64,000 nt of DNA from Labia minor (GCA_963082975.1 OY720346.1:41691787-41755786), one strand, 5' to 3'; counted from the first letter of the stretch, positions 46,732 to 57,248 are shown. A program made the numbers and translations. The notes: a model not told the origin generated them from the sequence alone.

Positions 46732-47204
46732 AGTTATTAATTAATAAAAAATTGATATTTTATCTTCATATCAAGATAAAAGATAAGTTTTTATAAATTG
46801 TAAAAGAAAGATAAATAGAAAGTGAAACCACCTCACAAGAGGCACAAAAAGATACAGCAACTACAAAGAACAAGGAAAAAAATAGTAATATGTAATCGAA
46901 GTAGAAATAATGGTACTCATTCAGGCATTGATCTTTATCCAGATCAATAAACTATTATGTTTTTTATTCATTTTCTTTGACCTATATGACGAAAACAATA
47001 AAAACTAGTAGATTTCAATATAAAAAAATAAATAAATAATTATTAGCCTTGAACTAAATATAAAAATAACTTTCCCCTTCCTCCTTAGATAGATGTTTTG
47101 ATATTATAAATTTTACTATAATATTTCAAATATTAGGTCCAATGTTATCATTAAATTCCCACTCTTAAAGTATATATCTCTTTTTAAATAAAGAAACGGG
47201 AACC
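46732..47204. other. AT-rich intergenic
   Basis: Nothing recognised. Confidence 0.4.
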
Positions 47205-47310
47205 TTCACGTGATAATCAGACACATAGAAATAAAAATTATTTTATATTTGAATGCCGACGTTTCGAGTGCGAGTCGCACTCATCTTCAAGGCAACAAAA
47301 TTGTAATAAT
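47205..47310 (-). mobile_element. Penelope-like terminal-repeat fragment with hammerhead-like motif
   Basis: On the minus strand TTGAAGATGA is followed by the stem GAGTGCG-ACT-CGCACTC and then GAAACGTCGGC. GATGA, a helix, then GAAAC is the core order of hammerhead ribozymes found in Penelope-like terminal repeats. The first two bases of the CUGAUGA core are not matched in this copy, so activity is doubtful. No coding part is attached. Confidence 0.5.
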
Positions 47311-47570
47311 ATTTTACCATAAGTCGATGTATATATATATATTATTATCATCATTCACAATATGTACAAATAAAAACAAAATAAGAAATAAAAAACTATG
47401 TTACAAAATTAAATAATAAAAAAAAAACTAAAAAACTAAAAATCATGCGTTCCATTGAATGTAATGTATATTAAATCAGAATGAAAGAGGATTTGATTCA
47501 TTTGACTTTTAGATATGATTTTGGAGTAACCTTATTTCGAAATATATATTCTACAGCCATAAATCACAAG

Positions 47571-47606
<36 letters not shown>
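47571..47606. repeat. Microsatellite (TAA)n
   Basis: Uninterrupted TAA run of about 36 bp. A (TA)n run follows at about 47724-47743. Confidence 0.95.
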
Positions 47607-47607
<1 letters not shown>

Positions 47608-48382
47608 AGCCATACAAATTACAGCTTATATTTAATTAATTTATTTTTTAAATAAATAAATGTAATAATGTGATTAATCTACAGTAGGATTTCTTATACT
47701 ATTTTGTTACGAAAAGTGACTAATATATATATATATATATATAAGTTTATGAGACATGAAGAGTAATTTATCTTTCTTTTAATTCACCCGGTTTATATAT
47801 ATCTATAGAGGGTTGTTTACAGAGTTGTTTAGTGAAATAAAACAAAAAAAAAAAAAAATATGGAATTGAATAAAAAGATAACAACAAAACGGAAATATAA
47901 TCTAAATAAATATTTTTTATCCAAATATTCAATTGAATAATTTCATTTGGATGTCGTTTTTTATTCTTCATGTAAAATAAAAAAACAAAACTAGATATAA
48001 TTCCTAAAGAATGTTTTTTTTGTTTGTTATCAAAATGTTTTTTTGTTTTATTACAATTTTTCACTTATATATTAAAATATAAATTTTGTAAATTTTTTTT
48101 ATTTATTTGCCTACAGTTGAAGTAAACTTTGGATTAGGAGAAGAATGATAAGAAATTGGATTCGAAATTTTATCCATTTTTTTTTTATTTAAAATATTTA
48201 TATATATATAGATATTATTTGTTAATATCTATTAATTATAAGTTGCAATTGATCACATTAGAAAATTTTTATATATTTTCCTTAAATGTAATGAGACATA
48301 AAGAAAGGCAAGAAAAATAATTTTTTCTAGCATTCGATATCTAGTGGTATTTAAACAATTTATTCACTTAATTATTTTAAAG
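47607..48382. other. AT-rich intergenic
   Basis: Nothing recognised. A 98-codon minus frame (47,768-48,064) is low-complexity Lys/Phe-rich and looks like chance. Confidence 0.45.
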
Positions 48383-48800
48383 TACCTGGAACACCGAGCT
48401 ATCGCTCGACCCTTTACCATATTTATACAATTTATTAATTATTTATTACAATTGTTAAATGGGTTTTCTAAAAATTAGTCAACAAAAATTTGTTTACTAA
48501 AATAGTACAAATAAATTAAAATATATTCAAATTTACTTGATAAAATATTTGATCCTATATTATATATATATATGTTGTTATAATTAGATGGCTTCAGCTT
48601 TATATTTTTCAAAGTAGTAATAGCTTATAGACTGTTTATAGCAAGGATTACTACTGATAATAATATAAATTCTTAAATTATATTTTGCCTCTCTACATGT
48701 CTATATTTTAATTAAGAAAGGACGTTATATTTTTTTCTTTTTACTTATAATAATCAAAAATATCATTTATGTTATTTATAATTTAATCTAAAAGTATATA
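48383..48800 (-). mobile_element. Family D hairpin-ended repeat, copy 2
   Basis: The left edge TACCTGGAACACCGAG is identical to copy 1. The hairpin CCGAGC-TATC-GCTCGA (48394-48409) has one unpaired base. Similarity to copy 1 continues through AAATGGGTTTTCTAAAAATT and GTTGTTATAATTAGATGGC to about 48,800 and then fades. Confidence 0.5.
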
Positions 48801-49228
48801 ATATAATTATTTAATATTATTAGATCAAATTTATTCAATAATTTATTTAAAATTCCTTCCTTTATATGTTGCTAACTTCATGAATATTTTTTATGTGTGT
48901 GGTAAATATATTTAGTAATTTGATTCTAAAATATTATTGAAATAAATATTTTTAATTTTATTTCGAAATTAAATAAAAAATTTTAAAATATTTTAAATAG
49001 AAAAAAAATATTAATACAGCATCAATTAAAAAAGAATGGAAAGAGGCAAATATGAATGACGTTATTGATGAGGTCATTTGGATTTACTAATTTAAATTAA
49101 GAAAATACTAATAAAGTTAATTTTTCTTGAGGCTGAAACCAATACAAATCGATTTTTCTTTATAAATATGATTTCCATTGTGTGAATTACAAAACAATTC
49201 ATCGAGCGGTTTAAAATCTTAAAAATAT

Positions 49229-49264
<36 letters not shown>

Positions 49265-50859
49265 TGCTAGTATAATAAGATAAGATAAATTGTTTCTATT
49301 TATTTATTAAAATTAAAAAAAAAAAAGATATAACTTAACCTTAACAGAATAGCATTTAAATCACAGTTAAAATATCTATTTTTCTTGAAAACAAGGTTTC
49401 CAGAAGAATAATTATTTTTTTGATCTGATTTACTATTATATATAAGTTATTTTTAAACTTTCTTAATCGTTGTTCTTTTTTTTTAATAATTTCAGTAATA
49501 AAGATTTTGAACTGCATGGATGGTTATAATATTCCCAAAAACATGAGAGACATAGTTTTCTGAGAGTTACTAAATTAATACTAAACACCATTCTTGATTG
49601 TAAAGTAGCGTGTAAGACATTTTCTTTAATCAACTTTACCTCTTTGAAGCTTTGAAGCTTGTAGAAGTCAGCGAAGATGGAAGCTAAACTTCATTGATGC
49701 TATGAAAGTTGTATGAGAAACAAAGTTTCTATTTTCGTATTTTGATTTTACAAGTAATAATTTCCAATTAGATCTTTTTAATTAACATTTTAGAATCTTT
49801 TAGAAAGCAATGGCTTTGGGCTTGCTTATCTAAAACACTGTCAATTCCCTTGTCAAGTTAATATTCACGACTAGTTTGAAAAAAATGTAACTTGTAAGTT
49901 GTGTTATAAATTGACTTTTACTTATCATTTAATTATGATTGACTTTACTTTCAATTTCTTTAATATGATTTTAATAATTATTAGAGAAAGAAAGTATTTT
50001 CGTTTGAAATTCAAATAAATGGTAGACTTGTTAAAAAAAATATATATAATAAATAAATAAATAAGAACTCTAATCAATTCGGGGTTTCTATCAATTTATA
50101 TATATATATATATATATAAATATATGATAATTCTAAAATGAATGCCATATTTTATTCACCACGGCAAACCTTAAAAAGCCAGAATGGTTGAGTGCGAATC
50201 ACGCACAAGTGATATTAGTTCCGCATCCTGGACTTTGCAGCGATGACTACGTCTACGATGACGACTATGCCGTCTAGAGTGCACTCGTGCGAATCCCCTA
50301 GAAATACAGGCGCGACATTTTTTACCATCTTATTCCTAAGAAGTAAGTTAAAGATCGAAGGATAAAATAAAAATGGAAAAATAAGTTTGAGAAATTTCAA
50401 ATTCCAAGAAAATATGATAAATATAATCTAATTAGATAGAAAGTTTTCAAGAGGTATAAAACAAAAATAAGAGTTATATCACATATATATTACGTACGGT
50501 TCAAGTTATAAAGGTCACAAACGTATTTCGCTTCTAAATATATGTATATTCATATTTACTTAAAGTAAAATTCCGAACAATTCCTTCCGGATAGAGGATG
50601 AAGTTAACTACTCCTCAAAGCTCATTAACATTTATGAACTTTTTATACTAAAGAAATCAAAGACAAATATATTTTGTAATATGATTTTTATAAATTTATC
50701 TAATGGGTCACTTTCCAACAAAGTCTAATCCAAGAATCATGTTTTGTTATTCAATGATATCAGGTAACATGACTTTATGTCGTACAATCATGTTTTATGT
50801 ATGTGCTATCTATAAATTTCCAGTATTTCATGTAAATTTGTTTCTATCTATTTATCTAT
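48801..50859. other. AT-rich intergenic
   Basis: No gene is recognised. (TA)n at 49,234-49,259 and 50,095-50,118. A complex patch at 50,170-50,350 contains GGTTGAGTGCGAATCACGC and GTGCGAATCCCC, weakly tRNA-like, but the spacing is wrong for A and B boxes. Confidence 0.4.
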
Positions 50860-51300
50860 CTGTGGCTCTACGGAACTCGAAAGTTCTGGCCGCAGTAACC
50901 ACATTTCTCCAAGTGTCTATTCTGAGCTATATCCATCCAACTCCTACTCTCTTCCATCTCTCTCATGTCTCTTCCTACATGTCCATCCACCGTGTCCTTT
51001 GTCTTCCAAGAGGACGTTTCCCAATCGGTCTCCCCACCAAAATATTTTTCACCATTTTTTCCTCTCCCTTTGCCCTGCCCATCGCAACATTCTCGATTTT
51101 ATAACTTTATAATTTTATCTGGAAAGGCATAGAGGTCATGCAATTCTTCATTATGCAGTCTTCGCCATTCTCCGGTGACCTCATCTTTCTTTTCTCCATA
51201 AATTCTGCGAAAAATCCTATTCTCAAATACGCTAAAATTACTCTCGTCTTCCAGAGTCATAGACCAGGCCTCACAGCCATATAACACAAGAGACAAAATA
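50860..51300 (-). pseudogene. LINE reverse transcriptase C-terminal fragment
   Basis: The minus strand reads SLVLYGCEAWSMTLEDES, then FSVFENRIFRRIYGEKKDEV, GEWRRLHNEELHDLYAF before a stop. The remaining tail (51,090 down to 50,860) matches the 1.6-kb remnant in altered frames. It is the best preserved copy of this LINE family's LYGCE block, which follows the RT thumb. No ATG and no catalytic domain: a 5'-truncated dead copy. Confidence 0.85.
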
Positions 51301-51932
51301 ATTGTTATTTGTTTAAATCATGAGCTAAAAAATTGTAAATACATGTTATTTTTAATCATAATTATTAGCCAGATTTATATAACAATTTCTTAAGCAACTC
51401 AGTATCTAGTCTTTAAAACTATACCCTTCAAAAACTATTCAACGTATTTATTTAAAATAAAAAGATTATTATATTTTATATGAAACTTGAATGTTTTTTT
51501 TGTATATATATTCAATTTAAACATTTTTTATACATATTGGAATTAGAGAAAAGAAAATAAGAAAAATTGAACTAATCTGAATAATTGCAAATGCATAATC
51601 AGAGCACATAAGGAAGTAAGCTTTACTTTCCATCCTTAGGGACATTAGTGATAGTGACGAGAAACTTCTTAATAAGTTTTCAACCTGGACTAGTCGATAG
51701 AGTAAGTCGAGCTTATTTTTGATGATCTTTTCCATCTAAAATTAAACTCTCTCCTCCCCACCTTATAAATAAATTAATAGAATAAATAGAGGGGGTTTGA
51801 ATAATTGATTTATTTATATATAAAAAAAATGATTATTATTGAAATCAAATGGAATGAAAATTAATTATCAATAATGAATATATCAGCCTTAACATATCAT
51901 CTAATTTAGAGTGAATCTTTAATTAACAAAAT

Positions 51933-51963
<31 letters not shown>

Positions 51964-52298
51964 TAGATATCGAATTGGAATTGGAATGAAATTAGTTCGA
52001 TATCAGAGACAAAATTAAATAAGATAATTTTAATAAAATCATTGGTCGAAAATTTAAACGGAAATCCAATTAATAATATTAAATTAATTGAACATGCAAA
52101 GAGGACTTCACGAAAATTTCATATAATATTATTAATATAATTACCAATTATTTTCTCCCTAATTTCTTTCACTATATATTATTTGAACTTAATATATACG
52201 TAAGAAGTGTTTAAAGTGGATATTGATATATTCTTTAGATGCAATCTCCCCCGGAAAGAATTTTGACAAAATAATTTTTTTTTTTATAACGTTTAGAC
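51301..52298. other. AT-rich intergenic
   Basis: Contains (GA)n at 51,932-51,960. No gene is recognised. Confidence 0.5.
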
Positions 52299-52534
52299 CA
52301 GTGTGACGCAACCTTTTCTTACCTACGGCACACAATAATTGTTCCTAGAATTTTGCGGCACCTCAAAAGCTGAAATATATATATATATGTTCAGTGGCGT
52401 ACTTGGAACTTTTGCCGCCCGGGGCGATCTCCAGTTTGCCGCCCTTTTTATTATAAGTCAATCAAATAGTGGTATTTATAAATTAATGCACATAAATAAA
52501 TTATTAAGTTATTTAATCAATATTAATTAATACA

Positions 52535-52600
52535 GGGAGGCAGGGTAGCCGAGAGTGTAAGATACCAAGTTTCTACACAAGAAGTCGGCGTTCGAATCCA
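52535..52600 (+). promoter_or_regulatory. tRNA-like 5' head with RNA polymerase III-type boxes
   Basis: TAGCCGAGAGTG (about 52546-52557) matches an A box and CGTTCGAATCC (about 52589-52599) matches a B box. The distance between them is that of a tRNA gene. The T-arm stem around the B box is poorly paired, so this is not a functional tRNA. It lies inside the LINE target duplication, directly at the 5' end. I infer an internal promoter acquired from a tRNA or SINE. Confidence 0.6.
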
Positions 52601-52663
52601 ACTAAGAACAAAAATTTTCAATTTAATTTAATTTAACATCAGCTGCCTCCGACAAGCCCCACC

Positions 52664-52816
52664 ATGGATGTCACCTTTATTGTGTTGGGGGGCTTCGACT
52701 TAACTAAGAACATCCACGTCTCGGAGATGAAGACTAGCAATCTACTCAAGAGACGCAAATCACAATTGCTCAAAGAACCACACACAGCCTCGGAAATTGG
52801 ATTGATAACACATTGA
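52664..52816 (+). CDS. Short ATG frame overlapping the start of the LINE frame
   Basis: A 50-codon frame starts with ATG in the context ACCATGG, close to the best animal start context, and reads MDVTFIVLGGFDLTKN... to a TGA at 52814-52816. It overlaps the long LINE frame, which is open from 52738, in the frame one base back. It contains a basic stretch LLKRRKSQLLK. It may be an upstream frame, a vestigial first protein, or the true N-terminus separated by a one-base change. No domain is recognised. Confidence 0.45.
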   Translation: MDVTFIVLGGFDLTKNIHVSEMKTSNLLKRRKSQLLKEPHTASEIGLITH

Positions 52817-55653
52817 CGACACGGCAACGAACCAGGAACAGAATAAAGGAATTCAAAAGAAAAAACACTCTTAGATTTGGCAGTTGGAATATAATGTCAT
52901 GGAACTCGAAGAACCAAGACGTCATTATGGAGATGTCCCACAACAACATAGATATTTGCGCTGTTTCCGAAACAAAGAAGAAAGGAAAAGGATCCCAAAC
53001 CATCGGGGATTACATCTTTATCTACAGTGGAAAACCTAAAGATAGCAGAGGCTCAGCGGGAGTTGGTCTGATTCTAAACAAAAGATTCATAGACGAAATT
53101 CGTAATGTACGTTACATCAGTGACAGAATATTATCAGTTTCAATAACATTGAGAAACAAACATCTGCATATACTCAGTGTATATGCACCTGATATAAGCA
53201 AAAGCAAAGAAATTAGAGAAGAATTCTATGCCGACCTTCACGATGAAGTCCAAGCAATACCGAACGACGAATATTTAATCATCATGGGAGATCTAAATGC
53301 TAGAGTTGGTAACGAAACAATCCCGGGAGTAATGCAGCGCTTTAATGAGGAAACAAAAAATGAGAACGGTGATCTACTAATTGACCTTTGCTGCCAGAAC
53401 AGTCTGAGAATAAATAACACCTTCTTCTCTCACCAGTGGAAACACAAGTATACCTGGAGCAATAGCAGAGGTCAAAAGACAGTGCTAGATTACTTCATAA
53501 CAAACCGCTGCTTTCTACCCCATCAGATAATGGACGTACGTGCCCTTAATGCACCAGACATCGGGAGCGACCACAAACTCATGCTATTAAAAATAAGGCT
53601 TAGTCATAACATAAGCAAAAGACGGTCACCTATATATAGAGAGAAAATGAATATCGAGTCTCTAGAAAATGAATCTACTAGGAGCCTTTACAAAATGCGT
53701 CTTGATGGAAAAATTCTCCAAAACACCATAAGCCCGGATGACTCAGTGGATAGAGCCTGGGAAAAAATCAAGAACAATATTACCTCAGCGGCCGAAGAGG
53801 CGCTTGGAAAAAGAAAAGTCAATCTAAGGCAAAGACCTAATAAAACTTCTTGGTTTACATCTGAAGTTAAAGAAATAGCAGAGAGAAAAAGAAAGGCTTT
53901 CTTAAAGTGGAAGAATACAGGAAAACCAGAAGACAGAGAATCTTACGTTCATGAAAGAAACATAGCTAACCTTCTCATTCGTGAAATTAAACAAGACTAT
54001 TGGGAGAGATTCACCAAACATATGGAGAGCGATCTCTATGGTGCACAACGTAAAGTTTGGAAATTATTACGTGGCAATAAAGCACATATTAGTGAAAACC
54101 TAAATATCTTCAATATTAACAAAACTCAATGGCTTGAACATTTTAAGAAAATATATGACGCAGATCATCTAGATTTAGAGGATTATGAAAATAACATACC
54201 CGAAGCAGACACTCCTTACAGCCTCAATCAGACGACAGAAATAAACGAAATTGAAGTAGAAATGACTATAAATAAGTTAAAAAACAGAAAGGCCCCAGGG
54301 ATTGACGGAATCACAAATGAACTGATCAAATATGGGGGAAATAATCTGGCACTTGAACTGACTAAATTATTTAAATTAATTCTCCAAGAATCTCGGACTC
54401 CTAAGGAATGGAAAACAAGCATAACTATCCCAATCTTCAAAAGAGGTGATAAAAACCTACCAACTAATTATAGGGGTATCACGCTTCTCAGCGCAATATT
54501 AAAAGTATTAACCAAGATCATACTGAACAAACTAGAACCTATAATGAAGCCCAGTGAAGAACAACAGGGATTCAGAAAAAATCGCTCGATCATAGATGCT
54601 TTGTTCATCATCCGGCAAGTAGCGGAAAAGTCGATAGAATTCGCCAAACCTGCATTCATGTGCTTCGTTGACCTTACCAAGGCCTTCGATCGAGTCCGTT
54701 TAAAAGATGTCCTGACAATCCTGGAAAAGAAAAAGGCTCCTCGCGATCTATTGGCTATAATAAAAGAAATGAACACAGAAACTGAAACCAAGATAAGAAC
54801 AGAGGACGGGATTACCTCTTCAATCAAAACCACTATTGGCGTAAGACAAGGAGATTCCCTTAGCCCTGCTCTATTCAACTTGATAATGGACAAGATAATC
54901 TCGAAAATTAGACAAATGAACGGCTACTGGTTGGGCGACCACAAGTTAAATATCATTTGCTATGCTGACGACGCTGTCCTAATCGCCGAGTCAGAAGACG
55001 ACCTACAAAGATTGCTCCATCAATTTAACATCACCGCCAAGCAGTTTAATATGGCAATTTCGGCTGAAAAGACAAAATCACTCGTTATATCAAAAGAACC
55101 TTCTCGCTGTAAACTTGAGTTGGAACGGAAGGTCATCGAGCAAGTGATGTCGTTTAAATATCTCGGTTGCCAAATATCCAGCGACCGCAACTTGATCAAC
55201 GAGGTGAAAAATCAGACCATCAAAGGAAGCCAAATATCAGGCTACTTACGTGACGTAGTCTGGAGGAACAAATATATGAATATCGAAGCCAAGGTTAAAA
55301 TATACAAAACGATAGTAAGACCAGTTTTGACTTATGGGGCGGAAACTCGAGCTGACACGGAAAAGACGAAGCAGCTACTACGGGCGGCGGAAATGAATAC
55401 TATAAGGAGCATAACTGGAGTGACACGATGGGACAGAGTGAGAAACCAAGATGTCAGGGATGAGTGTGATGTGCAAGACATCGGCAAATGGGTTAAAGCT
55501 CGCCGTAAAAAATGGAACGAGCATGTAGGAAGAGCCAACGCGGAAGGGCTCTTGAGAATAGCCCGGGATGGAAGGCCAGCAACACGAAGACCAAGAGGAA
55601 GGCCACCGAAAAGATGGGCTGACAGCTGGGCGTCCTCTTCCCAAGAGACCTGA
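52738..55653 (+). CDS. LINE endonuclease-reverse transcriptase
   Basis: The frame is open after a TAG at 52735 and runs without a stop to 55653. Residues are numbered from the TTG codon at 52813, giving 946. An AP-type endonuclease occupies about 20-265: SWNI (N26), SETK (E53), YAPD (D127), GDLNARVG (D160, N162), TWSN, LDYF and SDHK (D253, H254). This domain nicks target DNA. The reverse transcriptase covers about 480-760: KAPGIDGI, GFRKNRSI, FVDLTKAFDRV (D620), RQGDSLSPALFN and YADD (717-720). The C-terminus has VLTYGAET and ends with the basic RPRGRPPKRW block; no zinc knuckle is seen. All catalytic residues are present. Oddity: the first in-frame ATG is codon 28, after the catalytic N26, so the start must be non-ATG, shifted from the 52664 frame, or lost. 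Confidence 0.92.
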   Translation, partial: QSTQETQITIAQRTTHSLGNWIDNTLTTRQRTRNRIKEFKRKNTLRFGSWNIMSWNSKNQDVIMEMSHNNIDICAVSETKKKGKGSQTIGDYIFIYSGKPKDSRGSAGVGLILNKRFIDEIRNVRYISDRILSVSITLRNKHLHILSVYAPDISKSKEIREEFYADLHDEVQAIPNDEYLIIMGDLNARVGNETIPGVMQRFNEETKNENGDLLIDLCCQNSLRINNTFFSHQWKHKYTWSNSRGQKTVLDYFITNRCFLPHQIMDVRALNAPDIGSDHKLMLLKIRLSHNISKRRSPIYREKMNIESLENESTRSLYKMRLDGKILQNTISPDDSVDRAWEKIKNNITSAAEEALGKRKVNLRQRPNKTSWFTSEVKEIAERKRKAFLKWKNTGKPEDRESYVHERNIANLLIREIKQDYWERFTKHMESDLYGAQRKVWKLLRGNKAHISENLNIFNINKTQWLEHFKKIYDADHLDLEDYENNIPEADTPYSLNQTTEINEIEVEMTINKLKNRKAPGIDGITNELIKYGGNNLALELTKLFKLILQESRTPKEWKTSITIPIFKRGDKNLPTNYRGITLLSAILKVLTKIILNKLEPIMKPSEEQQGFRKNRSIIDALFIIRQVAEKSIEFAKPAFMCFVDLTKAFDRVRLKDVLTILEKKKAPRDLLAIIKEMNTETETKIRTEDGITSSIKTTIGVRQGDSLSPALFNLIMDKIISKIRQMNGYWLGDHKLNIICYADDAVLIAESEDDLQRLLHQFNITAKQFNMAISAEKTKSLVISKEPSRCKLELERKVIEQVMSFKYLGCQISSDRNLINEVKNQTIKGSQISGYLRDVVWRNKYMNIEAKVKIYKTIVRPVLTYGAETRADTEKTKQLLRAAEMNTIRSITGVTRWDRVRNQDVRDECDVQDIGKWVKARRKKWNEHVGRANAEGLLRIARDGRPATRRPRGRPPKRWADSWASSSQET

Positions 55654-55688
55654 GGTAGTGAAGAAGAACAGGCCTTAGGCCTATAATA

Positions 55689-55707
55689 GAAGAAGAAGAA
55701 GAAGAAG
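55689..55707 (+). repeat. (GAA)n LINE 3' tail
   Basis: Six GAA/AGAA units end the LINE and abut the right target duplication. Confidence 0.9.
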
Positions 55708-56994
55708 AATTAATACACAGAGTAAATTTTAAACCTAGCAGACCGCCTTCCGCCGGCCCTGATTTTCAAAAGAAAAATCGATGATTTAAAAAAATATTGG
55801 TATATCACTTCAAAGTAATCATATAAACTTTTCAAAAGAAATGACATTTATAAACTGGTATCAAAAAATTTTAGTTAGGAAAAATTGCTGAACAAAATCG
55901 TAAAGATGCGTTTACGAATTCAACGAATTTTAATGAATACAATAAAATAAAATTATTATCCTGTTCTTGGAATTAGAATTCAAAATTTACACTAAATTGC
56001 ATTTATATACACCGAGGAATAATATTCGAAATCATATGTTGATCATAATTTATATAAATCAAATAGTAAACTTATAATAATCATAATAATCATTTATTAT
56101 TCAAGAAAGAAAAAAAATAAATATGAAATGAATAAGTTGCTTTTTACAACTATAACTAAATATAAAAAATGCCGCCCCAAGATAAGTGCCGCCCGGTGCG
56201 GACCGCACCCACCGCACCCCCCTAGGTACGCCACTGTATATGTAGGTTTGAAGGTAGAAATTAATTTAATAGGTTTGTTTGCGCAAGGGCGCGTATAGTA
56301 CGTGTGCTATACAGGTGACAAGCGCTTGTATTTATAATCTCAGAAAAATGTCACTAATAGAAATGACAATAAACTTACATATAAAATTATGCGGATTTCT
56401 AAAAGTTACTTTTGATCGCGGCGGCACACCTGTATCACCTTTAAGGCACACCGGTTGCGGAGCACTGTGGTTTAGACTATACTTATACGTAATTTAAAGT
56501 TATTTTCATTTCTTTTGGGTTCTCAGTTACAAAACTAATATATATATATATAGATAAATTTATAGATTATATTATGAATAAACATTTCAAATAATCTGTA
56601 AATAAATTATGAAAATACTGTAATCTGTTAGAACTAATCATTCATTTGAATTATATATATATAAGGCATAACTTGTTCTGAGTGACACTCGATGCTTTGA
56701 TTTATTTAACTTTAATTAGAAACGCCAGTGAATCTCCTTTCCATCCGTGTGACAGGTGTCAAATACTCATGGATATTCAGAACAATTTCAATAAATTAAA
56801 ATGAAATTTACCCTATGGAATCATTTTGAAAAAAATACAATCATTTTAGATAGGAATCTGAACTGATAATAAAAATAAATGAAATTATATTACTTTCCGA
56901 AAATTTAGATAGAATTTTAAGTATGTTATGTTTTATAAAAAGAGGAAGAGTACCGGTAAAGGTAATACATAATAAATATTTATGTTATTATTTA

Positions 56995-57140
56995 AACTAT
57001 GATTATAAATTAATATTCTTCTTCTTCTTTATGTGCCAAGTCCGTTCTCCCTGACGTTGACAACACTCCCCATAGCCATCCATTCTCTTATTTTTCTCAA
57101 CCAGGAATTTCCTCTGCTTCCCCTACTATCAATATTCTGG
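56995..57140 (-). mobile_element. LINE 3'-end fragment with GAA tail
   Basis: On the minus strand the block ends ...GAACGGACTTGGCACATAA followed by (AGA)n. A tandem GAA-type tail also ends the full-length LINE, but the body differs, so this is the 3' end of a related family. Severely truncated. Confidence 0.5.
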
Positions 57141-57248
57141 TAGTTCACTTAAGATATTAAATAAGTACATTTTATATATTTTACATTATGAATGAAATAT
57201 ACAATAAACTCTTTAGTAAATCTTGAATTAATACAATATTAATTGATA

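Larger units (their letters stand above)
52535..55707 (+). mobile_element. Full-length LINE (CFDP2/RTE-like non-LTR retrotransposon)
   Basis: Bounded by a 10-bp target duplication AATTAATACA (52525-52534 and 55708-55717). It has a 278-bp region before the conserved frame, one long endonuclease-RT frame, a 54-bp 3' region and a (GAA)n tail. Total 3.17 kb. The 5' end begins GGGAGGCAGG and looks tRNA-like (next entry). The exact duplication and the uninterrupted frame argue for recent insertion. Clade placement as RTE-like is by layout (single protein, AP-type endonuclease plus RT, short tandem 3' tail) and needs a tree. Confidence 0.9.
52392..56236. mobile_element. Inner hAT element, second level
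   Basis: The ends CAGTGGCGTACTTGG and ...CCTAGGTACGCCACTG are inverted repeats with GC-rich GCCGCCC words just inside. They are flanked by TATATGTT and TATATGTA, a near-perfect 8-bp duplication. Its own sequence is about 140 bp on the left and 530 bp on the right of the LINE. Non-coding. Confidence 0.88.
52299..56469. mobile_element. Outer hAT element of a three-level nest
   Basis: The left end CAGTGTGACGCAACC and the right end ...GGTTGCGGAGCACTG (inverted), with CGGCACAC words inside both ends, are flanked by a perfect 8-bp duplication GTTTAGAC (52291-52298 and 56470-56477). Two extra bases (TG) lie at the right edge. Own sequence is only about 93 bp on the left and about 230 bp on the right; the rest is later insertions. 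No transposase. Confidence 0.85.

Noticed and set aside
47768-48064. 98-codon minus-strand frame
   Set aside because: Composition is dictated by A and T runs, with no conserved motif.
50170-50350. tRNA or SINE-like words (GGTTGAGTGCG, GTGCGAATCC)
   Set aside because: Distance between the box-like words is too large and no cloverleaf can be drawn.
52664-52740. GGGGGGC run near 52,686 as a programmed -1 frameshift site joining the short frame to the LINE frame
   Set aside because: The receiving frame has a TAG at 52735, so a shift at that run could not reach the LINE frame.
54468-54893. 141-codon minus-strand frame
   Set aside because: Antisense shadow of the LINE reverse transcriptase.
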